The notes below the pieces were generated by a model. That model saw only the letters and a program-made list of their open reading frames with translations. It did not search any database and had not been told where the DNA came from. Positions 24,595 through 32,709 of a DNA stretch of 64,000 nt are shown here, piece after piece. Numbering within the stretch: the first letter of the stretch is position 1; every line of letters begins with the position of its first letter. The stretch comes from Clostridia bacterium. Its GTDB lineage: Bacteria; Bacillota; Clostridia; Oscillospirales; CAG-272. Position numbers and translations under genes: made by a program. The stretch is taken from assembly GCA_017517745.1 (NCBI GenBank), contig JAFWYJ010000049.1, forward strand, positions 28,084-92,083, given 5' to 3'.

Positions 24595-25964
24595 AGTGAA
24601 ATAATATCCTTAATTGAAATGATGATCGCGAGGGCGAGAATGATGACAAGTCCGATGAAATTGATGATGCCCTCAACCTCTTTTTTCATGGGCTTGCGGC
24701 GAACGATCTCGATCAGATAGATCATCAGATGTCCTCCGTCCAGCGCGGGAAACGGCAACAAATTCATGATGCCCAGATTGATGGAAATGATCGCCATGAA
24801 GGAAATGACGTTCAAAATTCCTGTTTTTGCGACGTCGGAAATGGTTTTTGTGATTCCGACGGGTCCCGATACCGCCTCCATACCATAGCGTCCCGTGAAA
24901 AGTCCGACCAAGGAGTCATAGACCATTTTCACCATCGACAGTGAGCGATACCACGTGTGCTTCAAAATCGTTCCGAGATGATATTCCCGCTCGGCAAAGA
25001 CGCGAAAATCGATCATTCCAACCACGATTCCGCTCGCTTCGTCCGCCGAATTCGGGAACTTCACGTCGTCAAGCACAACCTTCTCTCCATTGCGCAGAAC
25101 CGTCAAGTCGATCGGACGGTATCCCTGCATCATGATCTCATAGGAAAGCTCGTCGGCAGTATGCACACGAACGTGATTGACCTTGATAATTTCATCACCC
25201 AACTGCAAATCGCAGGTTTCGCTGACCGAAGGAATGAAATAGGCGTTCAAATCCTCCGCGGCAAGCGGCACGCCTTCGATTGTCACGGAATCCACGTCAC
25301 GCGTCTCTTCATTATATCTGCGCACGGTCAGGTGAAACAAGCCGTCCTCATCCTTGGAAACAAGCTCCTTCAATTGGGCAAAGGAATTGATCTCAACGCC
25401 GTCCACGGCATCGATATAATCTCCTTGCATCATCCCGGGAAGCTCCGTTTCGGATTGATAGACGATGTGAAAATCGGCAACAACGGTGGTGCCAAGTCCC
25501 CCATTGCCATCGGCAATGACAATGACAAGCATCAAAAGAAAGCCCAGAATCAGGTTCATCAAAGGACCTGCCAAGGAAATGAGAATTCGCTTCCACACGC
25601 TTTGATTGCAATAAGCGTGCTTGGCTTCCTCCTCGTTCAAAGGCTTGGGCTCTTGCTCGGTGTCCTCGCCGTCTTCGTTCAAAAAGAAGGATTTATCATC
25701 GTCTTCGGGGCCATCTCCTGCGGACGAACCCTGCACCGCCTCCATGCCGTTTTCTCCCAGCATGTTGACATATCCCCCGATGGGAAGCAAGCGAAGCGAA
25801 TACACCGTTCCGCTTTTCTTCGATTTTTTGGAAAAAATCTTCGGTCCCATGCCGATGGAAAACTCGAGGATCTTCACCCCGCACATACGCGCGGCGATGA
25901 AGTGTCCCAATTCGTGAATAAAAATTAAAATTCCAAAAATGAGTAGTGCTAAAAGGATGCTCAA
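24591..25964 (-). CDS. rseP: Site-2 intramembrane metalloprotease RseP/RasP
   Basis: The M50 protease has zinc motif HELGH within the first membrane helix (FIHELGHFIAARMCG), two PDZ-like regions in the middle (about 170-330), and the second active-site motif NLLPFPALDGGHL near the C-terminus. It would cut within membranes after a site-1 cut, for example of anti-sigma factors. Starting at TTG 25964 puts GGAGGA 8 nt upstream; an earlier TTG at 25985 overlaps the dxr stop. An acidic cytoplasmic insert of about 40 residues (DGPEDDDK...EDTEQEPK) between the first two helices is longer than in B. subtilis RasP. Confidence 0.93.
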   Translation of the reverse strand: MSILLALLIFGILIFIHELGHFIAARMCGVKILEFSIGMGPKIFSKKSKKSGTVYSLRLLPIGGYVNMLGENGMEAVQGSSAGDGPEDDDKSFFLNEDGEDTEQEPKPLNEEEAKHAYCNQSVWKRILISLAGPLMNLILGFLLMLVIVIADGNGGLGTTVVADFHIVYQSETELPGMMQGDYIDAVDGVEINSFAQLKELVSKDEDGLFHLTVRRYNEETRDVDSVTIEGVPLAAEDLNAYFIPSVSETCDLQLGDEIIKVNHVRVHTADELSYEIMMQGYRPIDLTVLRNGEKVVLDDVKFPNSADEASGIVVGMIDFRVFAEREYHLGTILKHTWYRSLSMVKMVYDSLVGLFTGRYGMEAVSGPVGITKTISDVAKTGILNVISFMAIISINLGIMNLLPFPALDGGHLMIYLIEIVRRKPMKKEVEGIINFIGLVIILALAIIISIKDIISL

Positions 25965-25981
25965 AGAAAGATTTCCTCCGT

Positions 25982-27169
25982 TCAAGCAATCGGTGCGCCC
26001 AATCGCTTCAAATTTTCATCGGCAATTCTTCTTGCCGCCTGGTCAAATGCAAAAACATCTTCAACAGATGCGCACGTTGTCGCATCTGACAGTGTGTTGA
26101 CCGTTTCTCCCACCACGTCGAAGATGCCCGTGAAAGAGAGCTTACGATTCAAAAACGCCGCCACAGCCACCTCGTTGGCAGCATTCAAGACAGCCGGAAC
26201 CGCTCCTCCCTTCGCGATCGAATCAAGTGCCAGAGCCAGCAACGTGAAGGTTTCGGTATCGGGCTTGGAGAACGTCAGCTTTCCAACCTGTGTCAGGTCA
26301 AGCGGCGGAATAACCGCCTCGGTGCGATCGGGATGAGTCAGCGCGTAATGCACACAAAGGCGCATGTCGGGCACCGACATCTGCGCGATCACGCTATTAT
26401 CTATATATTCGACAGCGGAATGCATTATGCTCTCTTTGTGAACCAAAACCTCGATCTGTTCGGGACGGACGTCAAACAAATGCACTGCCTCGATCACTTC
26501 AAAACCCTTGTTCATCAAGGTCGCGCTGTCGATGGTGATCTTCGCGCCCATATTCCACGTTGGATGCGCCAAAGCTCTTTCCACCGTGATGTCCGCAAGC
26601 TGATCGCGCGTCATGCCGTAAAAAGGTCCGCCCGACGCGGTCAGGAGAATCCGCTTGATGCGCTTTTTTCCACCCGAGCGCAGGCATTGGAAGATCGCGC
26701 TGTGCTCGCTGTCCACGGGCAGGATCTCGATGCTTTTCTCTTTTGCCAACTTCATGACGTAATCTCCCGCGCAAACGAGAGATTCCTTGTTGGCGAGTGC
26801 CAGCTTTTTACCGGCTTCAAGGGTTGCCAACGTTGGCTTGAGTCCCGCTTCACCGATGACGGAGTTCACCACCACCTCGTCGGTGCCGTAATGCTCTCCG
26901 ATCATTTCGCAAATGCCATCTGTTCCGGCAAAGACCTTGACGCCGGTATCGGAAAGCGCGATTTTCAGCTGTGCTGCCGCGTTCGGATCTGCCATGGCGC
27001 ATGCCTGGACCTTGAGCAGTCGCGCCTGCTCCTCCACGCGCTTGACGTTTTTGTTCGCGCAAAGTGCATTGACTCGGATATGATTCCGGATGGCGACGTC
27101 GATCGCCTGTTCTCCGACCGAACCGGTCGATCCGAGGATGGTGATCGACGGAAATTGTTCGTTATACAT
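25982..27169 (-). CDS. dxr: 1-deoxy-D-xylulose-5-phosphate reductoisomerase
   Basis: The 395-residue DXR catalyses the first committed step of the MEP pathway. The NADPH motif ILGSTGSVGEQAIDV lies near residue 10, the metal-binding VDSEHSAIFQCL near 152, LTASGGPFYG near 178, HPTWNMGAKITIDSATLMNKGFE-type region near 206 and VEYIDNSVIAQM near 255. GAGGGG precedes the ATG. It lies 2 nt after cdsA's stop, in the conserved uppS-cdsA-dxr-rseP order. Confidence 0.96.
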   Translation of the reverse strand: MYNEQFPSITILGSTGSVGEQAIDVAIRNHIRVNALCANKNVKRVEEQARLLKVQACAMADPNAAAQLKIALSDTGVKVFAGTDGICEMIGEHYGTDEVVVNSVIGEAGLKPTLATLEAGKKLALANKESLVCAGDYVMKLAKEKSIEILPVDSEHSAIFQCLRSGGKKRIKRILLTASGGPFYGMTRDQLADITVERALAHPTWNMGAKITIDSATLMNKGFEVIEAVHLFDVRPEQIEVLVHKESIMHSAVEYIDNSVIAQMSVPDMRLCVHYALTHPDRTEAVIPPLDLTQVGKLTFSKPDTETFTLLALALDSIAKGGAVPAVLNAANEVAVAAFLNRKLSFTGIFDVVGETVNTLSDATTCASVEDVFAFDQAARRIADENLKRLGAPIA

Positions 27170-27171
27170 AT

Positions 27172-28014
27172 TTAAATCCCCTCAAAGAAATTAAAGAAGG
27201 AGCAAAAGACCGCCAGAAGGATCGACACCGCGATGACAGAGTCAAAACGGTCGAGCATGCCGCCGTGTCCCGGAAAAAGCTTTCCGTAGTCCTTGATTCC
27301 GTAAGTACGCTTGATCACAGACATACAAAGGTCACCGATCTGAGAAACGATCGATGCCAAAAAGCCTCCGATGATCAAAAACAAATAGTTTGCATGAAGA
27401 TCGGAAATGCGATTGATGATCAGACCGAACACCACCATTCCGATGATGCAAAATACGATGCCGCCGATGCTTCCCTCCACCGTCTTTTTCGGGCTGACGT
27501 CAGGGATCAGCTTGTGTTTTCCGCCTCTGCCGAAGAGCATGCCGCAAAAATAGGCGAAGGTGTCAGTGATCCAAGCACCGAGGAAAACGGTCAGATAGAC
27601 GTATTTTCCGCCGATCTCATAGTCGCGCAAGATCAGGATGGCATTGAAGCCGGCAAGAATATAAAACGCCGTCAAAAACGCGATCGCCACGTCGGAAAGC
27701 TTGTATTTTCCGTGAGAAAAGGTCAACACCGAGAAAAAATAAAGCGAAACCACCAATGCAACGGCAACAATCACCTGACGGATCAGGTCGAGATCCCCGC
27801 TGTATCGAATGAAAAACGGCAATCCCAGCGCGCAAAGATAGAGCGGAATATTCAAGGAATATGCTTGCTTGAGACCGATGCACGCCATCATTTCATAGAC
27901 TGCCACAAGCGAACAGATCGCCATGGCAATGGGAAGCGCGACGGTTTCCGAAAAGATCAAAATCGGCAACAAAACCGCAATGGCGACCACAGCGGTGATG
28001 ATTCTTGTTTTCAT
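27172..28014 (-). CDS. cdsA: Phosphatidate cytidylyltransferase
   Basis: The 280-residue membrane enzyme makes CDP-diacylglycerol from phosphatidate and CTP. It has about eight hydrophobic segments and the C-terminal CdsA signature (KDYGKLFPGHGGMLDRFDSVI). The ATG at 28014 is chosen because AAAGGA lies 7 nt before it; longer in-frame extensions overlap uppS and read as low-complexity Arg-rich sequence. It sits between uppS and dxr. Confidence 0.94.
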   Translation of the reverse strand: MKTRIITAVVAIAVLLPILIFSETVALPIAMAICSLVAVYEMMACIGLKQAYSLNIPLYLCALGLPFFIRYSGDLDLIRQVIVAVALVVSLYFFSVLTFSHGKYKLSDVAIAFLTAFYILAGFNAILILRDYEIGGKYVYLTVFLGAWITDTFAYFCGMLFGRGGKHKLIPDVSPKKTVEGSIGGIVFCIIGMVVFGLIINRISDLHANYLFLIIGGFLASIVSQIGDLCMSVIKRTYGIKDYGKLFPGHGGMLDRFDSVIAVSILLAVFCSFFNFFEGI

Positions 28015-28025
28015 AAAAAGATCCT

Positions 28026-28754
28026 TTAAACTCCGCCATAACGGCGTTTTCTCGAATAAAAGGCGGCTACCGCCTCGTCCACGTCCTTGCCCGAAAAATC
28101 CGGCCAAAGCACGTCGGTGAAATAATACTCCGCGTAGGCGGACTGCCAAAGCAGAAAATTGGAGGTGCGCAGATCTCCTCCCGTTCGCACGATCAAATCG
28201 GGATCGGGACATCCCGCCGTGTAGATCTGCGAAGAAATATCCGCCTCCGTCACGTCGGTCTTGCCCTGTTTGATCAGCTCGTTGCAGGCGTGGGTGATCT
28301 CCTCGCGACCGCCGTAATTGACCGCGACGTTGAGCATGAAGGTTTTGTGTACCGTTTCGCGCTCGATTTTTTCCATCTTTTGGCGCAAGCTGTCGGAAAA
28401 AATGCTCAAATTACCGATGAAATGCACCCGGACGTTGTCATCCTCCATCTCTGCAAAGCAATCTTCGATGTAATCGTCAAAGATTTGCATGATGGTGTCC
28501 ACTTCTTTTTGCGGACGTTTCCAATTCTCGGTGGAAAAGGCATACACCGTCATATATTTGATGCCGATGCTCTCGCAGTAGCGTCCGATCTTTTTGAAGG
28601 TGGCAGCACCGTGGGAATGTCCAAACTCTCGGGGCATTCCGCGACGTTGTGCCCATCTGCCGTTTCCGTCCATGATAAAGGCGATGTGCTGCAGACGATC
28701 GTCGACCTGCACGGCTTCCGTCTTTTGTTTTTTCTGTTTCCAAAAGAGCTTCAT
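28026..28754 (-). CDS. uppS: Isoprenyl transferase (undecaprenyl diphosphate synthase)
   Basis: The 242-residue cis-prenyltransferase builds the C55 lipid carrier for cell-wall synthesis. Hallmarks: HIAFIMDGNGRWAQRRG with the catalytic Asp near residue 31, FSTENWKRP near 80, and DLIVRTGGDLRTSNFLLWQ near 190. It lies after frr and 12 nt before cdsA. The hairpin GGCGGGTT/AACCCGCC at about 28810-28835 between frr and uppS lacks a U-tract. Confidence 0.96.
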   Translation of the reverse strand: MKLFWKQKKQKTEAVQVDDRLQHIAFIMDGNGRWAQRRGMPREFGHSHGAATFKKIGRYCESIGIKYMTVYAFSTENWKRPQKEVDTIMQIFDDYIEDCFAEMEDDNVRVHFIGNLSIFSDSLRQKMEKIERETVHKTFMLNVAVNYGGREEITHACNELIKQGKTDVTEADISSQIYTAGCPDPDLIVRTGGDLRTSNFLLWQSAYAEYYFTDVLWPDFSGKDVDEAVAAFYSRKRRYGGV

Positions 28755-28853
28755 TGTTTCTCCGTTCTGCCCGCGCGGGCATTTATCCTTGTTAAGAATT
28801 TGGCGGGTTCTTTTTCAAAAACCCGCCGAAAACTCGGTGAAAGCCGCAAAAAA

Positions 28854-29408
28854 TTACAGCTGCAAAATTTCTTTTTCCTTCTTGGAGGTGATTTCGTCGA
28901 CCGTTTTGATATAGCGGTCGGTCAAATCCTGCACCGACTTCTCGCTTGCCTTCTGTTCGTCCTCGGTCATCTCACCGTTCTTTTTCTGCTTCTTGATGTC
29001 ATCATTGGCGTCGCGGCGGATGTTGCGGATGGCAACGCGTGCTTCCTCTCCCATCTTTTGGATCTGCTTTGCCAAGCCCTTGCGGTGCTCCTCGGTCAGA
29101 GGCGGGAATACCAAGCGGATCACAGAACCGTCGTCCTGGGGCGTGATGCCGATATCGGATGCCTGCAAAGCCTTGACCATTGCCTTGAGCGTGGAACGGT
29201 CATAGGGCGTGATCGTCAGCGTCTTGGGATCGGTTACCGCAACCGATGCCATGTCAACCAGCTTGGTTGCCGCGCCGTAATATTCAAACGTAACCTTGGA
29301 AACGACCGATCCGTTTGCCTGGCTTGCGCGGATCGTGGAGAGGTTGCTCTCGTAAGCGTTTACGCTTTTTTGCATTTTCTCTTCTGTGCCTTTGGTGTTG
29401 TATTTCAT
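28854..29408 (-). CDS. frr: Ribosome recycling factor
   Basis: The 184-residue RRF splits post-termination ribosomes with EF-G. The three-helix bundle and inserted domain are evident: ESNLSTIRASQANGSVV near residue 16, MASVAVTDPKTLTITPYDRS near 54 and LTEEHRKGLAKQIQKMGEEA near 108. AGGAAATCACC precedes the ATG. A short GCCGTCAA/TTGACGGC hairpin (about 29419-29441) separates it from pyrH and may modulate read-through. Confidence 0.96.
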   Translation of the reverse strand: MKYNTKGTEEKMQKSVNAYESNLSTIRASQANGSVVSKVTFEYYGAATKLVDMASVAVTDPKTLTITPYDRSTLKAMVKALQASDIGITPQDDGSVIRLVFPPLTEEHRKGLAKQIQKMGEEARVAIRNIRRDANDDIKKQKKNGEMTEDEQKASEKSVQDLTDRYIKTVDEITSKKEKEILQL

Positions 29409-29473
29409 GGTGATTTCCTGCCGTCAAGCCTTTTGACGGCGATCCTTTCTCTATGTATTTGTTATAATTGATT

Positions 29474-30187
29474 TCAGTTGTGGATCTCGGTACCCACGGC
29501 TTCGCCCATGACCACGCGATAGATGTTTTCGGGATCCGCAAGACCGAAAGCATAGCCGCTGATGTCATTATCCATGCAGAAGATCGCGGACGTCATATCA
29601 AGCGCGCGCAGATTTTCGTCGAGGATTCGACGGTAAGTGATGTCGGTATAGCGAACCGCGTCGGGGTTCTTCTTGGGATCGTCGCTGTAAATGGCGTCAA
29701 TATTCTTTGCCATCAAGATGCAATCCGCATTGATCTCGGCAGCGCGCAAAACGGCAGCCGTGTCGGTGGAAAAGAAAGGCGTTCCCAAACCGCAACCGAA
29801 GATGACAACCTTGCCCTCCTCCAACGCGCGGATCGCGTCACGGGAATTGTAATGGTCGGCGTATGCCGCCATTTCCACCGCAGTCATGACAACGGCATCC
29901 ATGCCCTCACGAAGGAAGACGTCTTGCAGGGCGATCGAGTTGATGGCGGTTGCCAACATTCCCATGTGATCGGCTCTGCAACGATCCATGCCGGTTCCCT
30001 GTCTGCCGCGCCAGATGTTTCCGGCACCGACGATCACGCCGACTTGTACGCCTGCATCCACACAGCGTTTGACTTGTGCCGCGACCTTTGCGATGAAATC
30101 AAAATCGAGAATGCTGCCGCCGTTGGCGGGAGCCAGAGCCTCACCGGAAAGCTTCAACAAAATCCGTTTGTACCTTGGTGTTTTCAT
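29474..30187 (-). CDS. pyrH: UMP kinase
   Basis: The 237-residue hexameric UMP kinase of the amino acid kinase family makes UDP. Seen are YKRILLKLSGEAL near residue 5, VIVGAGNIWRGRQGTGMDR near 50, and GCGLGTPFFSTDTAA near 130. It has its own promoter at 30230-30258 and lies behind the tsf terminator, so it can be expressed apart from rpsB-tsf. Confidence 0.96.
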   Translation of the reverse strand: MKTPRYKRILLKLSGEALAPANGGSILDFDFIAKVAAQVKRCVDAGVQVGVIVGAGNIWRGRQGTGMDRCRADHMGMLATAINSIALQDVFLREGMDAVVMTAVEMAAYADHYNSRDAIRALEEGKVVIFGCGLGTPFFSTDTAAVLRAAEINADCILMAKNIDAIYSDDPKKNPDAVRYTDITYRRILDENLRALDMTSAIFCMDNDISGYAFGLADPENIYRVVMGEAVGTEIHN

Positions 30188-30229
30188 AGATTTTTCTTCT
30201 CCTGATTATATTACAGTTTATTCCTATTT

Positions 30230-30258
30230 ATTTTACTACAAAAATTGAATTTTGTAAA
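30230..30258 (-). promoter_or_regulatory. Promoter of pyrH
   Basis: TTTACA (30258-30253), 17-nt spacer, TAAAAT (30235-30230) on the minus strand, between the tsf terminator and pyrH. Confidence 0.7.
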
Positions 30259-30300
30259 CACCTTTTTTGTAAATAAATCAAATCCTTGCAAAAAAATTAT

Positions 30301-30340
30301 CAAAAAAAGACACGGAGCAGAAAATTTTCCACTCCGTGTC
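30301..30340 (-). terminator. Terminator after tsf
   Basis: GACACGGAG (30309-30317) and CTCCGTGTC (30332-30340) form a 9-bp stem followed on the minus strand by T7. Confidence 0.9.
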
Positions 30341-30364
30341 GATTTTTCGATTGTTTGAGAGCAA

Positions 30365-31288
30365 TTACTTGCCTGCGGTCATCTTTGCGATTTCCTCAGC
30401 AAAGTTCTCTTCTCTCTTCTGGATGCCTTCGCCCTTCTCAAAGCGGTAGAAGTCAACGATCTCGATCTCACCGCCAAGCTCCTTTGCGGTAGCCTTGACG
30501 TACTGACCAACCTTCATGTCCTCGTCCTTGACGTAGGTCATGTCAACCAGGCAGTTGTTATCGTAGAACTTGGAAATTCTTCCGAGAACCATCTTTTCCT
30601 TGATTGCATCGGGCTTCTTTGCATTGGCGGGATCGTTTGCGATCTGTGCCAACAGAATGCTCTTCTCCTCTTCGATGACCGAAGCGGGAACCTGGTCACG
30701 GTTGAGGTAAGGCGTGGGATATGCGCCGATCTGCAACGCGATGTTCTTTGCGAATGCAGCGAACTCAGCCTTGTCCGCAACGTTGGTCTCGAACTTCGCG
30801 ATGACGCCGATCGAGCCGGTGCCGTGGATATAGGTGCTGGTGACGCCGTCAACAACGACAAAGCGACGAACGGTGAGCTTTTCACCGATCTTGAAGATCA
30901 TTTCCTTGGTCTTCTCCTCAACGGTCATCTCATCGTTGAACTTGCAAGCCATCAGAGCCTCAACGTCTGCGGGCTTCTGCGCGATGATGATCTTGAGCAG
31001 ATCTGCAACGAATTCCTTGAAGGACTCGTTCTTTGCAACGAAGTCGGTCTCGGAGTTTACCTCGATCATAGCGGTGGTGTTGCCATCCTTCAGGATCTCA
31101 ACAACGCCGTCTGCCGCGATTCTGGTAGCCATCTTGGACTCAGCCTTCAACTCACCCTTCTCACGAAGGATCTTGATTGCTGCATCCATATCGCCCTCAG
31201 CTTCAACCAGGGCCTTCTTGCACTCCATCATACCGATACCGGTCTTTGCGCGGAGAGCTGCTACGTCTTTTGCTGTAATATTTGCCAT
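30365..31288 (-). CDS. tsf: Elongation factor Ts
   Basis: The 307-residue EF-Ts is the guanine nucleotide exchange factor for EF-Tu. The N-terminal UBA-like domain contains LRAKTGIGMMECKKALVEAEGDMDAAI, followed by the core domains with SETDFVAKNESF near residue 80. ATG at 31288 is chosen by homology and SD (AAAGGGACG); the upstream in-frame extension lies in the rpsB 3' end in another frame. It follows rpsB by 25 nt. Confidence 0.97.
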   Translation of the reverse strand: MANITAKDVAALRAKTGIGMMECKKALVEAEGDMDAAIKILREKGELKAESKMATRIAADGVVEILKDGNTTAMIEVNSETDFVAKNESFKEFVADLLKIIIAQKPADVEALMACKFNDEMTVEEKTKEMIFKIGEKLTVRRFVVVDGVTSTYIHGTGSIGVIAKFETNVADKAEFAAFAKNIALQIGAYPTPYLNRDQVPASVIEEEKSILLAQIANDPANAKKPDAIKEKMVLGRISKFYDNNCLVDMTYVKDEDMKVGQYVKATAKELGGEIEIVDFYRFEKGEGIQKREENFAEEIAKMTAGK

Positions 31289-31313
31289 TTTTTCGTCCCT
31301 TTCCGAGTATTGA

Positions 31314-32057
31314 TTACTCTGCGTCGGTTTCTGCTGCGGGCTCTTCTGCAGCTTCTGCTTCTGCAGCATCTGCCTCACCCTGCTTGCCCTCGATGACGGC
31401 GTCTGCCAGAGCCGAGGAGATCAGCTTGATGGCACGGATCGCGTCGTCGTTACCGGGGATGATATAGTCTGCATCGTCGGGATCGCAGTTGGTGTCAACG
31501 ATCGCGATGACCGGAATGCCAAGTTTCTTTGCTTCGAGAACTGCGTTTCTTTCCTTCTTGGGGTCAACGATGAACACTGCATCAGGCAGTCTTTCCATCG
31601 TCTTGATTCCGCCGTAGCTCTTTTCGAGATCGAAGATCTCCTTCTGCATTGCTGCAACTTCCTTCTTGGGAAGCAGATCGAAGGTTCCGTCCTCCTGCAT
31701 CTTGTAGAGGTTGTTCAGACGGTTGATGGATCTCTTGATGGTCTTGAAGTTGGTCATCATACCGCCGGGCCAACGAACGTTGACGTAGTACATGCCGCAA
31801 CGAACTGCCTCTTCCTTGATTGCCTCTGCGGCCTGCTTCTTGGTTCCCACGAACAGAACGGTACCGTTGTTCTCGGACAGCTCACGAACAAAGTTGTAAG
31901 CCTCGTCGAACTTTTTCACGGTCTTCTGGAGATCGATGATATAGATTCCGTTTCTTTCCGTGAAAATGTACTCCTGCATTTTGGGGTTCCATCTTCTGGT
32001 GTGGTGTCCGAAATGAACACCTGCTTCAAGCAACTGCTTGATCGAGATAATAGACAT
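31314..32057 (-). CDS. rpsB: 30S ribosomal protein S2
   Basis: The 247-residue S2 begins [20 protein letters not shown] and carries [24 protein letters not shown] and [25 protein letters not shown]-type motifs (split here as [12 protein letters not shown] and [13 protein letters not shown]). AAGGAGG precedes the ATG at 32057. The C-terminus is an Ala/Glu-rich tail. It opens the cluster and has a structured 5' leader. Confidence 0.97.
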   Translation of the reverse strand: MSIISIKQLLEAGVHFGHHTRRWNPKMQEYIFTERNGIYIIDLQKTVKKFDEAYNFVRELSENNGTVLFVGTKKQAAEAIKEEAVRCGMYYVNVRWPGGMMTNFKTIKRSINRLNNLYKMQEDGTFDLLPKKEVAAMQKEIFDLEKSYGGIKTMERLPDAVFIVDPKKERNAVLEAKKLGIPVIAIVDTNCDPDDADYIIPGNDDAIRAIKLISSALADAVIEGKQGEADAAEAEAAEEPAAETDAE

Positions 32058-32102
32058 TTGAATGTCCTCCTTCGGTTTTTCCACCACCGCAACGCATTGC
32101 CA

Positions 32103-32197
32103 AAAACCGCTTTTCGCGGCACCGATGCAACGCTCGTCCGGTGTGTGTGATTTAAATTTTGCGCCGTTTCGAAGCGGTTTTGTTTCTTGCGGCGCAA
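32103..32197 (-). promoter_or_regulatory. Structured rpsB 5' leader, possible pseudoknot
   Basis: On the minus strand TTGCGCCG (32197-32190) pairs with CGGCGCAA (32166-32159). Within that loop AAAACCGCTT (32181-32172) is perfectly complementary to AAGCGGTTTT (32112-32103) downstream. The two helices together make an H-type pseudoknot, or they are alternatives. The transcript would begin at about 32200, right before the first stem. An S2-binding autoregulatory role is an inference. Confidence 0.55.
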
Positions 32198-32206
32198 TTA
32201 CAATGA

Positions 32207-32235
32207 ATTATATCATACAATTCCTTTTTTTGCAA
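32207..32235 (-). promoter_or_regulatory. Promoter of rpsB
   Basis: TTGCAA (32235-32230), 17-nt spacer, TATAAT (32212-32207) on the minus strand, giving a leader of about 143 nt. Confidence 0.8.
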
Positions 32236-32314
32236 GCGTCATTTCCATTGTTTACAATTTTTTAACATTTCTTTTCCGCCTTTTCAAAAAACATTCGTCT
32301 TGCCAAAAAACTGC

Positions 32315-32344
32315 TTGACGAATCCGCGCCGGATATGTTATAAT
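32315..32344 (+). promoter_or_regulatory. Plus-strand promoter facing the 3' end of spoIIID
   Basis: TTGACG (32315-32320), 18-nt spacer, TATAAT (32339-32344). Downstream is the spoIIID gene in antisense, then the methyltransferase gene at 32710. No plus-strand gene starts nearby apart from a 16-codon ATG ORF at 32346 without a Shine-Dalgarno. Confidence 0.6.
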
Positions 32345-32370
32345 CATGAAGAAAAGGCATCAAAGACTCC

Positions 32371-32634
32371 TCATTGGTGCAGCTCGCTGTATTTGAGTCG
32401 CGTGGCTTCCCCGCCGCGCAGATGACGCTCCTGTTTATTCTTGTTCAGAAGCTTCTGCACGTCATCGTAAAGCGATCTGTTGACGTTTTTCAAGATCTGT
32501 GTTACGTCCTTATGTACCGTGCTCTTGCTGATGCCAAACACGCGCGCGGCGGAGCGGACGGTTGCCTGGTTCTCCACCAGATATTCCCCCAGCATCACGC
32601 AACGCTCGCGCCCCTTCCAATCTGATACCATCAT
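32371..32634 (-). CDS. spoIIID: Sporulation transcription factor SpoIIID
   Basis: The 87-residue protein matches SpoIIID, the DNA-binding regulator of the mother cell during endospore formation. It has MLGEYLVENQATVRSAARVF then the helix-turn-helix GISKSTVHKDVT, and the C-terminal HLRGGEATRLKYSE typical of the family. ATG 32634 (or the adjacent ATG 32631) is chosen because GGGGGA lies about 9 nt upstream and the length fits (B. subtilis 93). A sigma-E-like promoter precedes it. The gene indicates a spore-forming host. Confidence 0.93.
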   Translation of the reverse strand: MMVSDWKGRERCVMLGEYLVENQATVRSAARVFGISKSTVHKDVTQILKNVNRSLYDDVQKLLNKNKQERHLRGGEATRLKYSELHQ

Positions 32635-32673
32635 GATTCCGAATCCCCCGATCATTTCCGAATATTCGGTATC

Positions 32674-32703
32674 ATTATATGCGGCATCCGACACAAAATA
32701 GAC
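32674..32703 (-). promoter_or_regulatory. Candidate sigma-E promoter of spoIIID
   Basis: On the minus strand GTCTATTT (32703-32696), 14-nt spacer and CATATAAT (32681-32674) resemble the sigma-E pattern (TCATATT-like -35, CATACAAT-like -10). No good sigma-A -35 stands 17 nt before the TATAAT. Confidence 0.5.
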
Positions 32704-32709
32704 TACAAT

